Shown: positions 1 to 7,817, counted from the first letter of the stretch. The stretch is 9,295 nt of DNA from CAYFVR01 sp046541515 (GCA_046541515.1 JBKHDD010000187.1:1-9295), one strand, 5' to 3'. Numbers and translations: made by a program. The notes: generated by a model from the sequence alone, not told the origin.

Positions 1-1
1 G

Positions 2-847
2 GGTTCGGCCTGGCGGGGGTTGATCGGCTGGGAGCTGGCCAAGCTGGTCTGCCCCTTCGACCGCCGGCCCAAATGCGCCGCCTGCACCATCCGGGACCAT
101 TGCCCCCATTTTCTTTTGTTCGAACAGCGGCCCCAGCGCCACGCCCATCTGGGCAGCCCCCGGGGCTTCGCGCTGAAGCCGTCGGAGCCGGACCCGGATG
201 GCGGCGCGGAATTGGAGCTGACCTTGTTCGGAAGCTGCGCCCGGCTGTTGCCGGTACTGACGCTGTCGCTGTTCAACGGGGCGAAAGCCGGCCTGGGGGC
301 CGGCCGGAACCGGTACGAGATTGTGGAGATCGCCGAAATCCTCCCCGGGGGCGAGCGAAGAATACTGCCGACGGCTCCGGCGGCGGCGGACGGATCGTCC
401 GGCCCCAGGCCGCTGGGGGAATGGCTCCGGGCGGCCCCGGCCGGAAACGGGAATCTGCAAGCCCGGCTGCTGACGCCGGTGCGGACCCGGAAGGACGGCC
501 ATTACATGGGCAAAATGGACTGGCCCGGCTTTTTCGGGGCGCTGGCCCGGCGGCTTCAGGCGTTGCACTGCCAGTACGGCGCGGGAGAACCGATGGAACG
601 GGACGAGTGGATGGCGGCCCGGGACCGGTTCGCGGCGGAGTCGGGAACCATCGAGGCCGATCTGCGCTGGCTGGACCTGTCCCGCTATTCCAACCGCCAG
701 AAGACCAAAATGCAGATGGGCGGCCTTGTCGGCGAGGTGCGGGTTCCCGGCCCGTCGGACTGGATGCGCGACTGGTGGCGGGCCGCGGAGCTGGTCCACG
801 TCGGGAAGGGGGCGGCGATGGGGTTGGGGGTGGTGGCGGTGGAGTGA
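2..847 (+). CDS. cas6: CRISPR pre-crRNA endoribonuclease Cas6 (5'-truncated by window edge)
   Basis: Cas6 cuts the pre-crRNA in its repeats and supplies guides to the Csm complex. The frame is open from base 2, so the gene begins upstream; 281 codons are visible. The TTG at 20 is not the start, because the residues before it (GSAWRG) fit the GSxxRGxxG segment that precedes the cysteine cluster in bacterial Cas6 proteins. Counting from base 2, the cysteines are at residues 17, 25, 28 and 34 (CX7CX2CX5C) followed by CPHFLLFE, a known pattern of the Cas6 C-terminal-domain family. Near the end, GGLVGEVRVPG and GKGAAMGLGVVAVE form the glycine-rich RNA-binding segment typical of the family. Probably 20-40 N-terminal residues are missing, judged from family layout. 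GC is high (41 of 60 bases at 181-240). The csm operon follows after about 95 bp, so cas6 may be co-transcribed with it. The family call is firm; catalytic residues cannot be fixed by eye. Confidence 0.85.
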   Translation, partial: GSAWRGLIGWELAKLVCPFDRRPKCAACTIRDHCPHFLLFEQRPQRHAHLGSPRGFALKPSEPDPDGGAELELTLFGSCARLLPVLTLSLFNGAKAGLGAGRNRYEIVEIAEILPGGERRILPTAPAAADGSSGPRPLGEWLRAAPAGNGNLQARLLTPVRTRKDGHYMGKMDWPGFFGALARRLQALHCQYGAGEPMERDEWMAARDRFAAESGTIEADLRWLDLSRYSNRQKTKMQMGGLVGEVRVPGPSDWMRDWWRAAELVHVGKGAAMGLGVVAVE

Positions 848-890
848 AAAAAAATTTTGAAAAATTGGGAGGGAGGGCCGTAGGAGAAAT
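848..890 (+). promoter_or_regulatory. A/T-rich gap before csm1, possible promoter
   Basis: Just after the cas6 stop there is an A/T-rich run (A-tract, TTTTG, AAAATT at 847-867) inside otherwise GC-rich DNA. It is the only intergenic stretch over 30 bp upstream of the csm genes, so a promoter or transcript-processing site for csm1-csm5 could sit here. I see no convincing -35/-10 pair and no hairpin with a T-tract, so the csm genes may simply be transcribed on from cas6. Confidence 0.2.
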
Positions 891-927
891 TTGAATCGTA
901 AAGGAACGAAGTCCCACACGATCCACG

Positions 928-933
928 AAAGGA
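928..933 (+). promoter_or_regulatory. Ribosome binding site deciding the csm1 start
   Basis: AAAGGA lies 8 bases before ATG 942. The same purines directly abut ATG 933, leaving no spacer, and so cannot serve it. A weaker AGGAG at 882-886 precedes a TTG at 891, but starting there would add 17 residues with no family match. Confidence 0.55.
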
Positions 934-941
934 TGGGGATC

Positions 942-3662
942 ATGTCAACGAAGGAACTGATCGTGCTTTCCGGTCTGCTTCACGACATCGGAAAGTTTTT
1001 CGAACGCGGCGAAGTATTCAAGGAGGCCCGCCAGGACGAAACCTGTCTGGACGCCTGCCCGCGCAAAGATGGCCGGATCAGCCATTACCACGCGGCCCAC
1101 ACCCGGGCGTTCTGCGACTGGCTGTCGGAACGGTTCGATTGTCTCCGGAACGCCGGCGACGACTGGAAAATCTGGTGCGCCGGGCATCATCGGGGCGACA
1201 ACACCAGCCCGGAATCCTCGGTGGTCCGCATTGCGGATCGCCTCTCTTCCAGCGAGCGGGAACCGGGGGATTACTACCAGACCCGGGTACATCAGAAAAC
1301 ACTTTTGGAACCGGTGCTGGAGCGCATCCACTTGAACGGCTATCCGGAGGAAAACCGATTGGCCACCGGCCACCGCTATCCGCTTGCCCGGCTATCTGCC
1401 CGGGCGGAAAGCCATTTTCCCTTGAACGCCGCCGAACTCCGAGAGCGGGGATTTCCGGTCCAGGCCATGGAAGGCGCGGCGGGCGGGATTTCGAAGCGGG
1501 AAAGCTGGTCTCATTTGGTGGCGACGGACCCGTTCGTCGCGCCCTATCGGGAACTGGGAGAGGGGCTGCTGGCGGAACTGGAAACCCTTTCCGGGAAAAA
1601 TGGCGGCCTCTTCCTCAACGATTTGATCATCACGTTAACGACGCTGCTGGAACGCTACACCGCCAATGTCCCGTCGGCCACCAACCTTCGCCATCCGGAC
1701 ATCAGCCTGTTCGACCATTTGCGATCCACGGCGGCCATCGCCCAGGCGCTTTGGGTGCATTCCGAAGCGGCGGGGCATCATCCAGTCGTTTTGAACGTCG
1801 AGGCGGACACCGAGGCCCGATGGCTGCTGGTCTGCGGCGATTTTTCGGGGATTCAATCGTTCATTTACAACTTGACCAACAAGGGCGCGGCCAAGGGGCT
1901 TCGGGGGCGCTCGTTTTTCGTCAGCCAATACTGCCGACTTTGCGCGGACTATTTGTTGCGGGAACTCGGCCTGCACCGGGCCGCGCTCCTCTACAATTCC
2001 GGCGGCAAATTCTATCTACTGATGCCCGCCAATTTGAAGGAGGCGCTCTACGAAGCCCGTAAAACGGTCAACAAGGCCCTGCTGGATCGGTTCGACGGCG
2101 CGGTCTTTTTCGGGCTGGGGCTTGCCCCGGTCACCGCCGCCATGTTCGCGGAAGGCCGGATGTCCGACGCCTGGAAAGTGGCGGCGGAAGAGCTGGACCG
2201 GGATCGGACAACCCGGTTCCAGGACTTGATGGACGCGGACTTTTTCGCGCCTCAGACCGAGGTCAATCCCGCCCTGAGTTGCGGCGCGTGCGGAAGCCGG
2301 AAAATGGCCAAAGATCAAGAAAAATGTCGCACCTGTTCCGATCTGGAAACGCTGGGGGCGTCCCTGAAAAACGCGAACGCCATTCTCACGGCTTGGGATG
2401 AATCCGAGGGAGATCGGATTCATGAGCGGCTGAATGCCAAAAAAGTTTTTGTGGAGCTGGGGGCGGCGGTCTTCCTGCTGCGGGACCATCAGTTGGCCGA
2501 TGCCGACGGCATGGCGCTGCGGGACGCGGACTGCACCTTGCTGAACCGAAATGCGGACCAGCCATTTCAGGAGATTCCATTGCCGGGCTGCCCCATCTCC
2601 GCGCTCCACATCGGCCGGTGGGAGGCGGAGCGGCAGGTGCATTCCGACGGGGAACCATGGGATTTTGAAGATTACGCCAACCATTCCGGCGGCGGGGAGA
2701 ACCAGCCCGGTCTTCCAAGGCTGGGCGTACTGCGCATGGACGTGGACAACCTCGGCCTCGCGTTTATCCAAGGGCTTCAGTTTCCGGAGCGGAAGGACGA
2801 TGGCCAAAACCATCCAGGGTGGGGCGACGTTGTCCGGGAAAAGGGAATAATCCGGCGCAAACGCATGGCCTCCATTTCCCGCATGGCCACGCTTTCCCGG
2901 CAGTTGAATCACTTTTTTTCCGCCTACGTGCCCCGGCTATTGGAAGAGCCGGAATTTGACCGCTGCCAAGTCATTTACGCGGGCGGCGACGATTTGTTCG
3001 TGATCGGCTCCTGGGATCAGCTTCCCGGGTTGGCGCACCGCATTCGGGATGATTTCAAGGCTTTTTGTTGCCAAAACCCGGCCTTTTCCATTTCCGGGGG
3101 AATCATTCTGCAACGGGGCAAATATCCGATTTACAAAGGCGCACAGCGGGCCGGGAACGCGGAAGCCGCAGCAAAAACCGTACGGGCGGAATGGGTCGGG
3201 GTCCGAACCGCCGTCTCGGGGGATGAAGCCCCCCTCGCCGCGTGGCCCAACCAGAAAGACGGTTTCACATTTCTGGGCGTTCCGATCCTTTGGGAGGATT
3301 TCCGTTTTTCCGTCGAAGCCCGGGATGCACTGGCCGGCGACATGGCGGAAGACCGGGGCTTGCTAGGATATCTGGCCCGGATGGCGGCGGAAAACCGGCT
3401 GACGGTGAACGGGCTGACCCGGAGCCGGGGCCTGAATACCGCATCCGCCTGGAATGAAATCGCCTACGCTCCCTGGCGCTGGCAAACCGCTTACCAACTC
3501 AAGCGGCGGTACCGAAATGACGCCGCTTCCATCCAAAAGTGGTCCAACATTCTTTTTGGGAACCGATTCGGCGAAGAGAAGGCGACGCTTCCGGTCTATT
3601 CCTGGCTGGAAATGCCGGTTCGCTGGACCGACTATCTTAACCGCACGAAAGGAGCGAAGTGA
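942..3662 (+). CDS. csm1: Type III-A Cas10/Csm1: HD nuclease and cOA synthetase
   Basis: This is the large subunit of the Csm complex. On target RNA binding it cuts ssDNA through the HD domain and makes cyclic oligoadenylates from ATP through the Palm domain. With start ATG 942 it has 906 residues, at the long end for Csm1. Visible in order: HD motif LLHDIGKFFER with H14-D15; the first Palm-like domain with FSGIQSF (301-307) and YNSGGKF (351-357), which lacks GGDD; a zinc-binding CXXC pair (C447/C450 and C462/C465); the second Palm with MDVDN (599-603) and the intact GGDD cyclase motif at 681-684; and a C-terminal helical domain. Both active sites look complete. ATG 942 was chosen for its SD at 928-933 and because Csm1 proteins begin a few residues before the HD helix; ATG 933 and TTG 891 are alternatives. 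The stop overlaps the csm2 start as TGATG, indicating translational coupling. The identification is very secure. Confidence 0.96.
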   Translation: MSTKELIVLSGLLHDIGKFFERGEVFKEARQDETCLDACPRKDGRISHYHAAHTRAFCDWLSERFDCLRNAGDDWKIWCAGHHRGDNTSPESSVVRIADRLSSSEREPGDYYQTRVHQKTLLEPVLERIHLNGYPEENRLATGHRYPLARLSARAESHFPLNAAELRERGFPVQAMEGAAGGISKRESWSHLVATDPFVAPYRELGEGLLAELETLSGKNGGLFLNDLIITLTTLLERYTANVPSATNLRHPDISLFDHLRSTAAIAQALWVHSEAAGHHPVVLNVEADTEARWLLVCGDFSGIQSFIYNLTNKGAAKGLRGRSFFVSQYCRLCADYLLRELGLHRAALLYNSGGKFYLLMPANLKEALYEARKTVNKALLDRFDGAVFFGLGLAPVTAAMFAEGRMSDAWKVAAEELDRDRTTRFQDLMDADFFAPQTEVNPALSCGACGSRKMAKDQEKCRTCSDLETLGASLKNANAILTAWDESEGDRIHERLNAKKVFVELGAAVFLLRDHQLADADGMALRDADCTLLNRNADQPFQEIPLPGCPISALHIGRWEAERQVHSDGEPWDFEDYANHSGGGENQPGLPRLGVLRMDVDNLGLAFIQGLQFPERKDDGQNHPGWGDVVREKGIIRRKRMASISRMATLSRQLNHFFSAYVPRLLEEPEFDRCQVIYAGGDDLFVIGSWDQLPGLAHRIRDDFKAFCCQNPAFSISGGIILQRGKYPIYKGAQRAGNAEAAAKTVRAEWVGVRTAVSGDEAPLAAWPNQKDGFTFLGVPILWEDFRFSVEARDALAGDMAEDRGLLGYLARMAAENRLTVNGLTRSRGLNTASAWNEIAYAPWRWQTAYQLKRRYRNDAASIQKWSNILFGNRFGEEKATLPVYSWLEMPVRWTDYLNRTKGAK

Positions 3663-4102
3663 TGCCCATCCCGTATCAGCAGGAAATCGAAAACATCATC
3701 GTTCAAAACGACGCACGGACGTTGGTGGATACCGCCCAGCGGATCGCCAATGAAATGATCCAGCGCCGGGGCGACCGGGTGGACGAAGGAGGTTCCGTTT
3801 CGACCTCTCAAATCCGAAACATCTTCGGAACCAGCAAGAAAATCGAGATGAGCCTGAGTCCGGAGAATGCCTCCGAAATGTATCGAAAGCTGATTCTTCT
3901 CAAGCCGAAAATGGCCTACGCCAATGGCCGCTTCAACAAAATCGTGGGGCGGGGAAACCTCAAAATCCCTGGATTTAAAACCCTCATCGATTCACTTTCC
4001 CACGCCATCGATTTGGTAGACGGCGATTACGATCGTATGAAGAACTTTTTCAACTTTTTCGAAGCCATTCTCGCGTACCACAAAGCCGAAGGAGGAAAGT
4101 AG
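3662..4102 (+). CDS. csm2: Type III-A small subunit Csm2 (Cas11)
   Basis: Csm2 subunits stack along the Csm complex filament beside Csm3 and contact the guide-target duplex; they have no catalytic role. The 146-residue product has the usual length and is mostly helical and charged. The conserved C-terminal part is clear: YRKLILLKPKMAYANGR followed by a basic GRGNLK and the DYDRMKNFFNFFEAILAYHK helix. The middle segment QIRNIFGTSKKIE also fits the family. ATG 3662 shares one base with the csm1 TGA; AAAGGAG at 3648-3654 is 7 bases upstream. A GTG directly before it (3659) would add one residue and is unlikely. GC is lower than in cas6 and csx20 (28 of 60 bases at 3841-3900). It sits between csm1 and csm3 as in standard III-A operons. 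Confidence 0.95.
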   Translation: MPIPYQQEIENIIVQNDARTLVDTAQRIANEMIQRRGDRVDEGGSVSTSQIRNIFGTSKKIEMSLSPENASEMYRKLILLKPKMAYANGRFNKIVGRGNLKIPGFKTLIDSLSHAIDLVDGDYDRMKNFFNFFEAILAYHKAEGGK

Positions 4103-4104
4103 CC

Positions 4105-4920
4105 ATGACCGCCATCGCCAATATCGAATTTCAGTCCCGAATTTTTATCTCCGGTACCGTTACCGCCCTCACCGGCCTGCACATCGGCGGCAGCTCCACC
4201 GAAATGGGCATCGGCGGAGCGGACCAAATCGTGGTTCGCGATCCAATTACCAACTATCCGTACATCCCCGGCTCTTCCCTGCGCGGAAAAATGCGAAGCC
4301 TTCTGGAATGCGCTCGCGGCGAGATGACCATCGAACTCCGGAATTCGCCCACCCGGCAGGTGACCTCCGTTCGAGAGCTGGCGGGACCTTTGGCGAACGG
4401 CGCCGAAATCGGCGGTGCCCGGCCGTCCAGCCATCCGGACGCCAAGGCGACACGGCTTTTCGGCATCGCCATTGACCAGAATCAGGGAACCCGGCCGGAA
4501 AGCATCGTACCCCAGCGGCTGGTGGTGCGGGATGCCCGGCTCCAGAATCCGGAAGCCTTGGAGCGGGCGACCAACACCGAAATGCCCCTGACCGAAGTAA
4601 AAACCGAGGTCGCCATCGACCGGATCACGTCCAAGGCGAACCCCCGCCAGATCGAACGGGTGCCGGCCGGCGCGGAATTTGGCTTCGAGATGGTCTTGAG
4701 CCTCTACGGCGAGGATGATCCGGCGGATTTCACCAAGTTGGTGTTCCAGTGCATGGAGTTGTTGCAAGACGACTACCTCGGCGGCCACGGAAGTCGGGGC
4801 TACGGCCGGGTCCGATTTGCGGTGGAGGGGCTAACCCGGAAAACCGTGGCGGACTACCAAAGCAATACGCCCGCGCAACCCATTGAAGACATCGAGATTC
4901 CCGCAACACTGAAACGCTGA
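4105..4920 (+). CDS. csm3: Type III-A backbone RAMP Csm3 (Cas7), target RNA nuclease
   Basis: Csm3 forms the repeated backbone of the Csm complex, holds the crRNA and cuts target RNA at 6-nt steps. Family marks: GLHIGGS (24-30) then GIGGAD; D40 aligns with the catalytic Asp of known Csm3 proteins (D33 in Streptococcus thermophilus), so slicing should be intact. RDPITNYPYIPGSSLRGKMR (45-64) is the hallmark RAMP segment, DRITSKANPRQIER (172-185) is the thumb region, and YLGGHGSRGYGRV (224-236) is the glycine-rich loop. At 271 residues it is longer than the roughly 220 of the streptococcal protein. Most of the excess lies at residues 70-117, between the RGKMRSLLE helix and TRLFG. It starts 2 bp after the csm2 stop, with AAGGAGG at 4089-4095 as a strong RBS. 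The call is very secure. Confidence 0.96.
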   Translation: MTAIANIEFQSRIFISGTVTALTGLHIGGSSTEMGIGGADQIVVRDPITNYPYIPGSSLRGKMRSLLECARGEMTIELRNSPTRQVTSVRELAGPLANGAEIGGARPSSHPDAKATRLFGIAIDQNQGTRPESIVPQRLVVRDARLQNPEALERATNTEMPLTEVKTEVAIDRITSKANPRQIERVPAGAEFGFEMVLSLYGEDDPADFTKLVFQCMELLQDDYLGGHGSRGYGRVRFAVEGLTRKTVADYQSNTPAQPIEDIEIPATLKR

Positions 4921-4929
4921 GGAGTCGCC

Positions 4930-5919
4930 ATGCGGTACTACAAGCTCCAATTTGCCTCGGCGATCCATGTGGATTCCCGGGGATCAGGCTCGCCCGAAGT
5001 GGCCGACGAGTTCGTCCACTCCGACACGCTTTCGGCGGCGCTCTGCCTTTCCCGGGCGACGGTGTTCGGGGACTGGTCGGACGAATTCTTCCTGGACCCG
5101 CCTTTTCGGGTGGGATCGGCCTTTCCCTACATGGGGGACCATCTGCTGTTCCCGGTTCCGGCTTGGCCGATATGGGAAGACATGGACCCCGCCGAGCGAA
5201 AACGATTCAAGAAGGTCCGCTGGTTGTCCGGTCCCGTGTTGGAACGGGTGCTGGCGGGCAAAATTCTCAAAAAGGATGAAGTCGCCATCCTTCCCGGCGG
5301 AATCGCCTTTTCATCCGAAGAGGATACCGCCGGATGGGAGAACCGGCCGCCGTGGGTTTTGACCGAACGGCAGCGGGTTCGGGTGGACCGGCTGGGCGTG
5401 GGCGACAGCGAGCCCTTCTTTTTTGCCCTTCAGTTTTTCTTGCCGGAATGCGGGCTCTGGTTTCCGGCCTCGGTGCCGAATGAAACCGAGTTCCGGGCCG
5501 CCCTGGATTTTTTGAGCGATAGCGGCCTGGGGGCCGACCGAAGCAGCGGATTGGGACATTTCAAGGTGTCGAGCGAGGGGGAGTTGGCGTTGAAAACCCC
5601 GAAAAAAGACCACGGGTTTTTCCTACTTTCCCTGTTTAATCCTGCGACGGAAGAAATCCCGGCTCTAAAGGAAAAGGCGGCCTACGGCCTGACGACCCGC
5701 TCCGGCTGGATTTCCGGGGTGCCCATCGGCCGGCCGCCGGTCCGGGCGCTTACGGAAGGTTCGTTCTTGCCCAAGAAACCGAAAGGGCGGGTGGTGGAAA
5801 CCCTGAAGGAGATCAAAAGCAGGCTGCCCAATCCACCTGCGCACAACGCGCCCAGGGATTTTCGGGCCGTCTGGTTTCCCTGCGCCAAGCCGCCGTTTTT
5901 GAGGGAGGGGAAGACATGA
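4930..5919 (+). CDS. csm4: Type III-A RAMP Csm4 (Cas5)
   Basis: Csm4 pairs with Csm1 at the base of the complex and binds the 8-nt 5' handle of the crRNA, which lets self be told from non-self. The product has 329 residues, slightly above the usual 300. The Csm4 marks are FVHSDTLSAAL (28-38), PFRVGSAFPYMGDHLLFPVP near residue 57, and the glycine-rich loop SGLGADRSSGLGHF (198-211). The C-terminal half has TTRSGWISGV and a basic tail. ATG 4930 follows the csm3 stop by 9 bp, with GAGGAG at 4919-4924. The stop overlaps the csm5 start as ATGA. The identity rests on motifs and on gene order, and both agree. Confidence 0.93.
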   Translation: MRYYKLQFASAIHVDSRGSGSPEVADEFVHSDTLSAALCLSRATVFGDWSDEFFLDPPFRVGSAFPYMGDHLLFPVPAWPIWEDMDPAERKRFKKVRWLSGPVLERVLAGKILKKDEVAILPGGIAFSSEEDTAGWENRPPWVLTERQRVRVDRLGVGDSEPFFFALQFFLPECGLWFPASVPNETEFRAALDFLSDSGLGADRSSGLGHFKVSSEGELALKTPKKDHGFFLLSLFNPATEEIPALKEKAAYGLTTRSGWISGVPIGRPPVRALTEGSFLPKKPKGRVVETLKEIKSRLPNPPAHNAPRDFRAVWFPCAKPPFLREGKT

Positions 5920-7463
5920 GCCAGAAAAACCAAACCTGGAAAATCACCCTGCTGACGCCGCTGCACATCGGCGACGGTTCGGAATTGCAGAAGGACGTGG
6001 ATTTTCTGGAGGACAGAAATTCTCTCCGCGTCATCGATCCGGAAGCGGTGTTCAGCGAGATGGCGGACAACCCCGGCGTTTTGATGGAGGCGGGCCAGGC
6101 CGGTTTTAATCTGGCCCGCCTGATCCGCGATTATCGGCTTTCCGTGAAGGAAACCTACAATCTCCCCGTCGCCGGGGGGAAACCGCCGCTTAGTCTTCGA
6201 AGATTCGTCAAAGACGCTTTTGGCCGGCCGTTCCTGCCGGGCAGCACATTGAAAGGGAGTCTTCGGACCGCCCTGTGGACCCGGTTGGATCGCTCTCGGG
6301 TTCCCACAGTCGAACGTTTTCGGGAATTTGAGCGAGGTATCCGAGACGCGAGCGGATCGAGTCCTCATTACGATTTCTTGCGGCCATTGCAGGTCAGCGA
6401 CGGTCCGGGCATCGATCCGGAAGGCGCGTTGGTGGCTCAAGAAGTGAAATTTTTCAATCTTCGGGGAGAAAACCGGGCCGGCTGGAAAAGCTTTGAGGGC
6501 CGGGGAAATCCGACAAAGGAACGCCACCAGGACGCCGCGGGCATCTTCGTGGAAGCCCTGCGGACCAAAACGCAATTCATCGTCCGAACCGGGATCGATT
6601 CATTTTTCGAAACCGACGCGGCCCGTTCCGCCCTCCATCTGCCGAATAGCGAAGGGCTTGACGACCATGCCCGTTTTGCCCGGGCCATCAACGAACACAG
6701 CCTCCGGATCGCCCGCCGGGAGTACGAGTTCTTTTCCCGCTTCGGCGGGGACACCGCCACGATCACCGGGTTTTACAAGCAGGTGGTCGAAGGCATCCAG
6801 AGCTTGTTGCCGGACAAGCCAACCTTTATCACCCGTATGGCATGGGGAAGCGGTTGGCGGGGAATGACGGGGGATTGGCTTTCGGATCGGGAGCTGGAGA
6901 TCGTTCGGGAGGAGCGCAGGCTGGGAAAATACGGTGTGCCGATTTTCCCCAAGACCCGCCGGCTGGCCATGGCCAATGGCGTTCCGTCCCTTCCCATGGG
7001 CTGGGTGGTGGTGGCCCCGGAGAAGGAAGAGGCGTTCACCCGGATTTCGCGGATTCCGGAGTGGATTTTGCGGGACGTTGGGAAAACGACTCTGGAAAAA
7101 CCGGCCGATTCCGCGTCCCCCACCGAGCAAAAAGGATCACCGCCTGGAGAAAGCGAATCGCAATCCAAGGCGAACACGGAAACCCAGGAAGCGGGGTCGG
7201 CCGAAAAGGAATCCACCCCTGCGGCAAAAGCTGAGACCGAGGAATGGCCGGAGGCCGTTCTAAGCTATTCACCCAGCGATGGAAGAATCATTGCAACCGC
7301 GCAACACACTGAACAAAAGGGAAAAAAGGCCGAAACCCGGGACAAGAGCCGAATTCCAGAGTCCCTCCACAATCAGCTTTTTAATCGCCGAAAAACCCTC
7401 AAAAAAACGGTTCGAGTACTTCCTTACGGCAGATCATTCGAACTGATGACCGTCAACGAATAG
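5916..7463 (+). CDS. csm5: Type III-A RAMP Csm5 with long C-terminal extension
   Basis: Csm5 caps the crRNA 3' end of the Csm filament and in studied systems helps recruit nucleases for crRNA trimming. Family marks: LLTPLHIGDG (12-21), GRPFLPGSTLKGSLRTALW (103-121), the glycine-rich WGSGWRGMTGDW (310-321), and FPKTRR (344-349) followed by PMGW (360-363). Known Csm5 proteins commonly end soon after this last motif at about 370-400 residues; here the chain runs to 515. The extra part has a hydrophilic linker rich in Ser, Glu, Lys, Ala and Thr (about 391-442), a short strand-rich stretch WPEAVLSYSPSDGRIIAT, another charged linker, and a final KTVRVLPYGRSFELM. The frame continues without a break and the tail overlaps the higA-like gene end by 11 bp. 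ATG 5916 overlaps the csm4 stop by 4 bp behind a purine-rich RBS at 5901-5910. The extension's role is unknown. Confidence 0.93.
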   Translation: MSQKNQTWKITLLTPLHIGDGSELQKDVDFLEDRNSLRVIDPEAVFSEMADNPGVLMEAGQAGFNLARLIRDYRLSVKETYNLPVAGGKPPLSLRRFVKDAFGRPFLPGSTLKGSLRTALWTRLDRSRVPTVERFREFERGIRDASGSSPHYDFLRPLQVSDGPGIDPEGALVAQEVKFFNLRGENRAGWKSFEGRGNPTKERHQDAAGIFVEALRTKTQFIVRTGIDSFFETDAARSALHLPNSEGLDDHARFARAINEHSLRIARREYEFFSRFGGDTATITGFYKQVVEGIQSLLPDKPTFITRMAWGSGWRGMTGDWLSDRELEIVREERRLGKYGVPIFPKTRRLAMANGVPSLPMGWVVVAPEKEEAFTRISRIPEWILRDVGKTTLEKPADSASPTEQKGSPPGESESQSKANTETQEAGSAEKESTPAAKAETEEWPEAVLSYSPSDGRIIATAQHTEQKGKKAETRDKSRIPESLHNQLFNRRKTLKKTVRVLPYGRSFELMTVNE

Positions 7464-7779
7464 CCCGGAGTTTAGCGGGTAGCCACAATTTCCAAAACCC
7501 CTCCCACCGCCGCTGAAAATTCATCCAGAAGGCGGGGGAGGGGCCGGTGGCGCGGGAGAGGCGTTCGGCGAGATCGGGCGTCAGGATTTCCCGGCCGTTC
7601 AGAAAGCTCTCCATCCAGGAACGGGAAACTCCGAGTCGTTCCGCAAGTTCGGAGGGTCGCCGGCCCAGGGGAATCAGAAATTCTTCCCGGAGCAGGGTGC
7701 CGGGATGGGTTGGCGGTCGATGGGTCGGGATGCGGACGCCGCCGGTGGTTGCGCCCTCGACGTGAATTTTACGAGACAT
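7453..7779 (-). CDS. higA: HigA-family helix-turn-helix antitoxin, apparently orphan
   Basis: HigA antitoxins bind and inhibit the HigB mRNA interferase and repress their own operon. The 108-residue product matches the family: PPTHPGTLLREEFLIPLG (22-39), then an XRE-type HTH at about 42-62 (PSELAERLGVSRSWMESFLNG), then the typical TPDLAERLSRATGPSPAFWMNFQ (67-89). The start was set at the ATG on 7779 because GGAG lies 9 bases upstream on the minus strand; the ATG at 7794 has no RBS and would add five residues. higB normally lies directly upstream of higA, but that position holds csx20 in the opposite direction, and no HigB-like frame is seen. The 3' end overlaps csm5 by 11 bp, tail to tail. 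It may be a solitary regulator, a remnant of a TA pair, or an antitoxin acting on a toxin elsewhere. The family is clear; the role is not. Confidence 0.85.
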   Translation of the reverse strand: MSRKIHVEGATTGGVRIPTHRPPTHPGTLLREEFLIPLGRRPSELAERLGVSRSWMESFLNGREILTPDLAERLSRATGPSPAFWMNFQRRWEGFWKLWLPAKLRAIR

Positions 7780-7817
7780 GGATATTGTCTCCATCGGAAA
7801 AGGAGTTGTTGTTCGCT
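7780..7817. promoter_or_regulatory. 38-bp divergent gap between the higA-like gene and csx20
   Basis: The two divergent genes share only 38 bp, which hold both ribosome binding sites (TGGAG on minus, AAAAGGAG at 7798-7805 on plus). Two full promoters do not fit, so at least one must lie inside the opposite gene, or csx20 is read from the csm operon through the antisense of the higA-like gene. An autoregulatory HigA-like repressor binding here would also block csx20. No clear operator palindrome is seen. Confidence 0.35.
7789..7793 (-). promoter_or_regulatory. Ribosome binding site of the higA-like gene
   Basis: On the minus strand TGGAG sits 9 bases before the ATG at 7779. It overlaps the upstream in-frame ATG at 7794, which itself has only pyrimidine-rich sequence in front. 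This supports the shorter start. Confidence 0.45.

Noticed and set aside
891..941. TTG 891 or ATG 933 as the csm1 start
   Set aside because: The 17 residues from TTG 891 resemble nothing in Csm1, and ATG 933 directly abuts the purine-rich SD. ATG 942 has the proper spacing and places the HD motif at the usual distance.
1139..2062. Plus-strand second frame inside csm1
   Set aside because: Its Gly/Arg/Pro-rich translation is typical of an out-of-frame reading of GC-rich coding sequence.
2016..2912. Long minus-strand frame opposite csm1
   Set aside because: It lies wholly inside a firmly identified gene, has no recognisable motifs, and is expected in GC-rich DNA. The same holds for minus frames at 4027-4788, 5682-6575 and 6600-7130.
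7710..7817. Upstream extension of the csx20 frame
   Set aside because: The extra residues read from sequence antisense to the higA-like gene, are basic and low in complexity, and precede the conserved first strand of the family.
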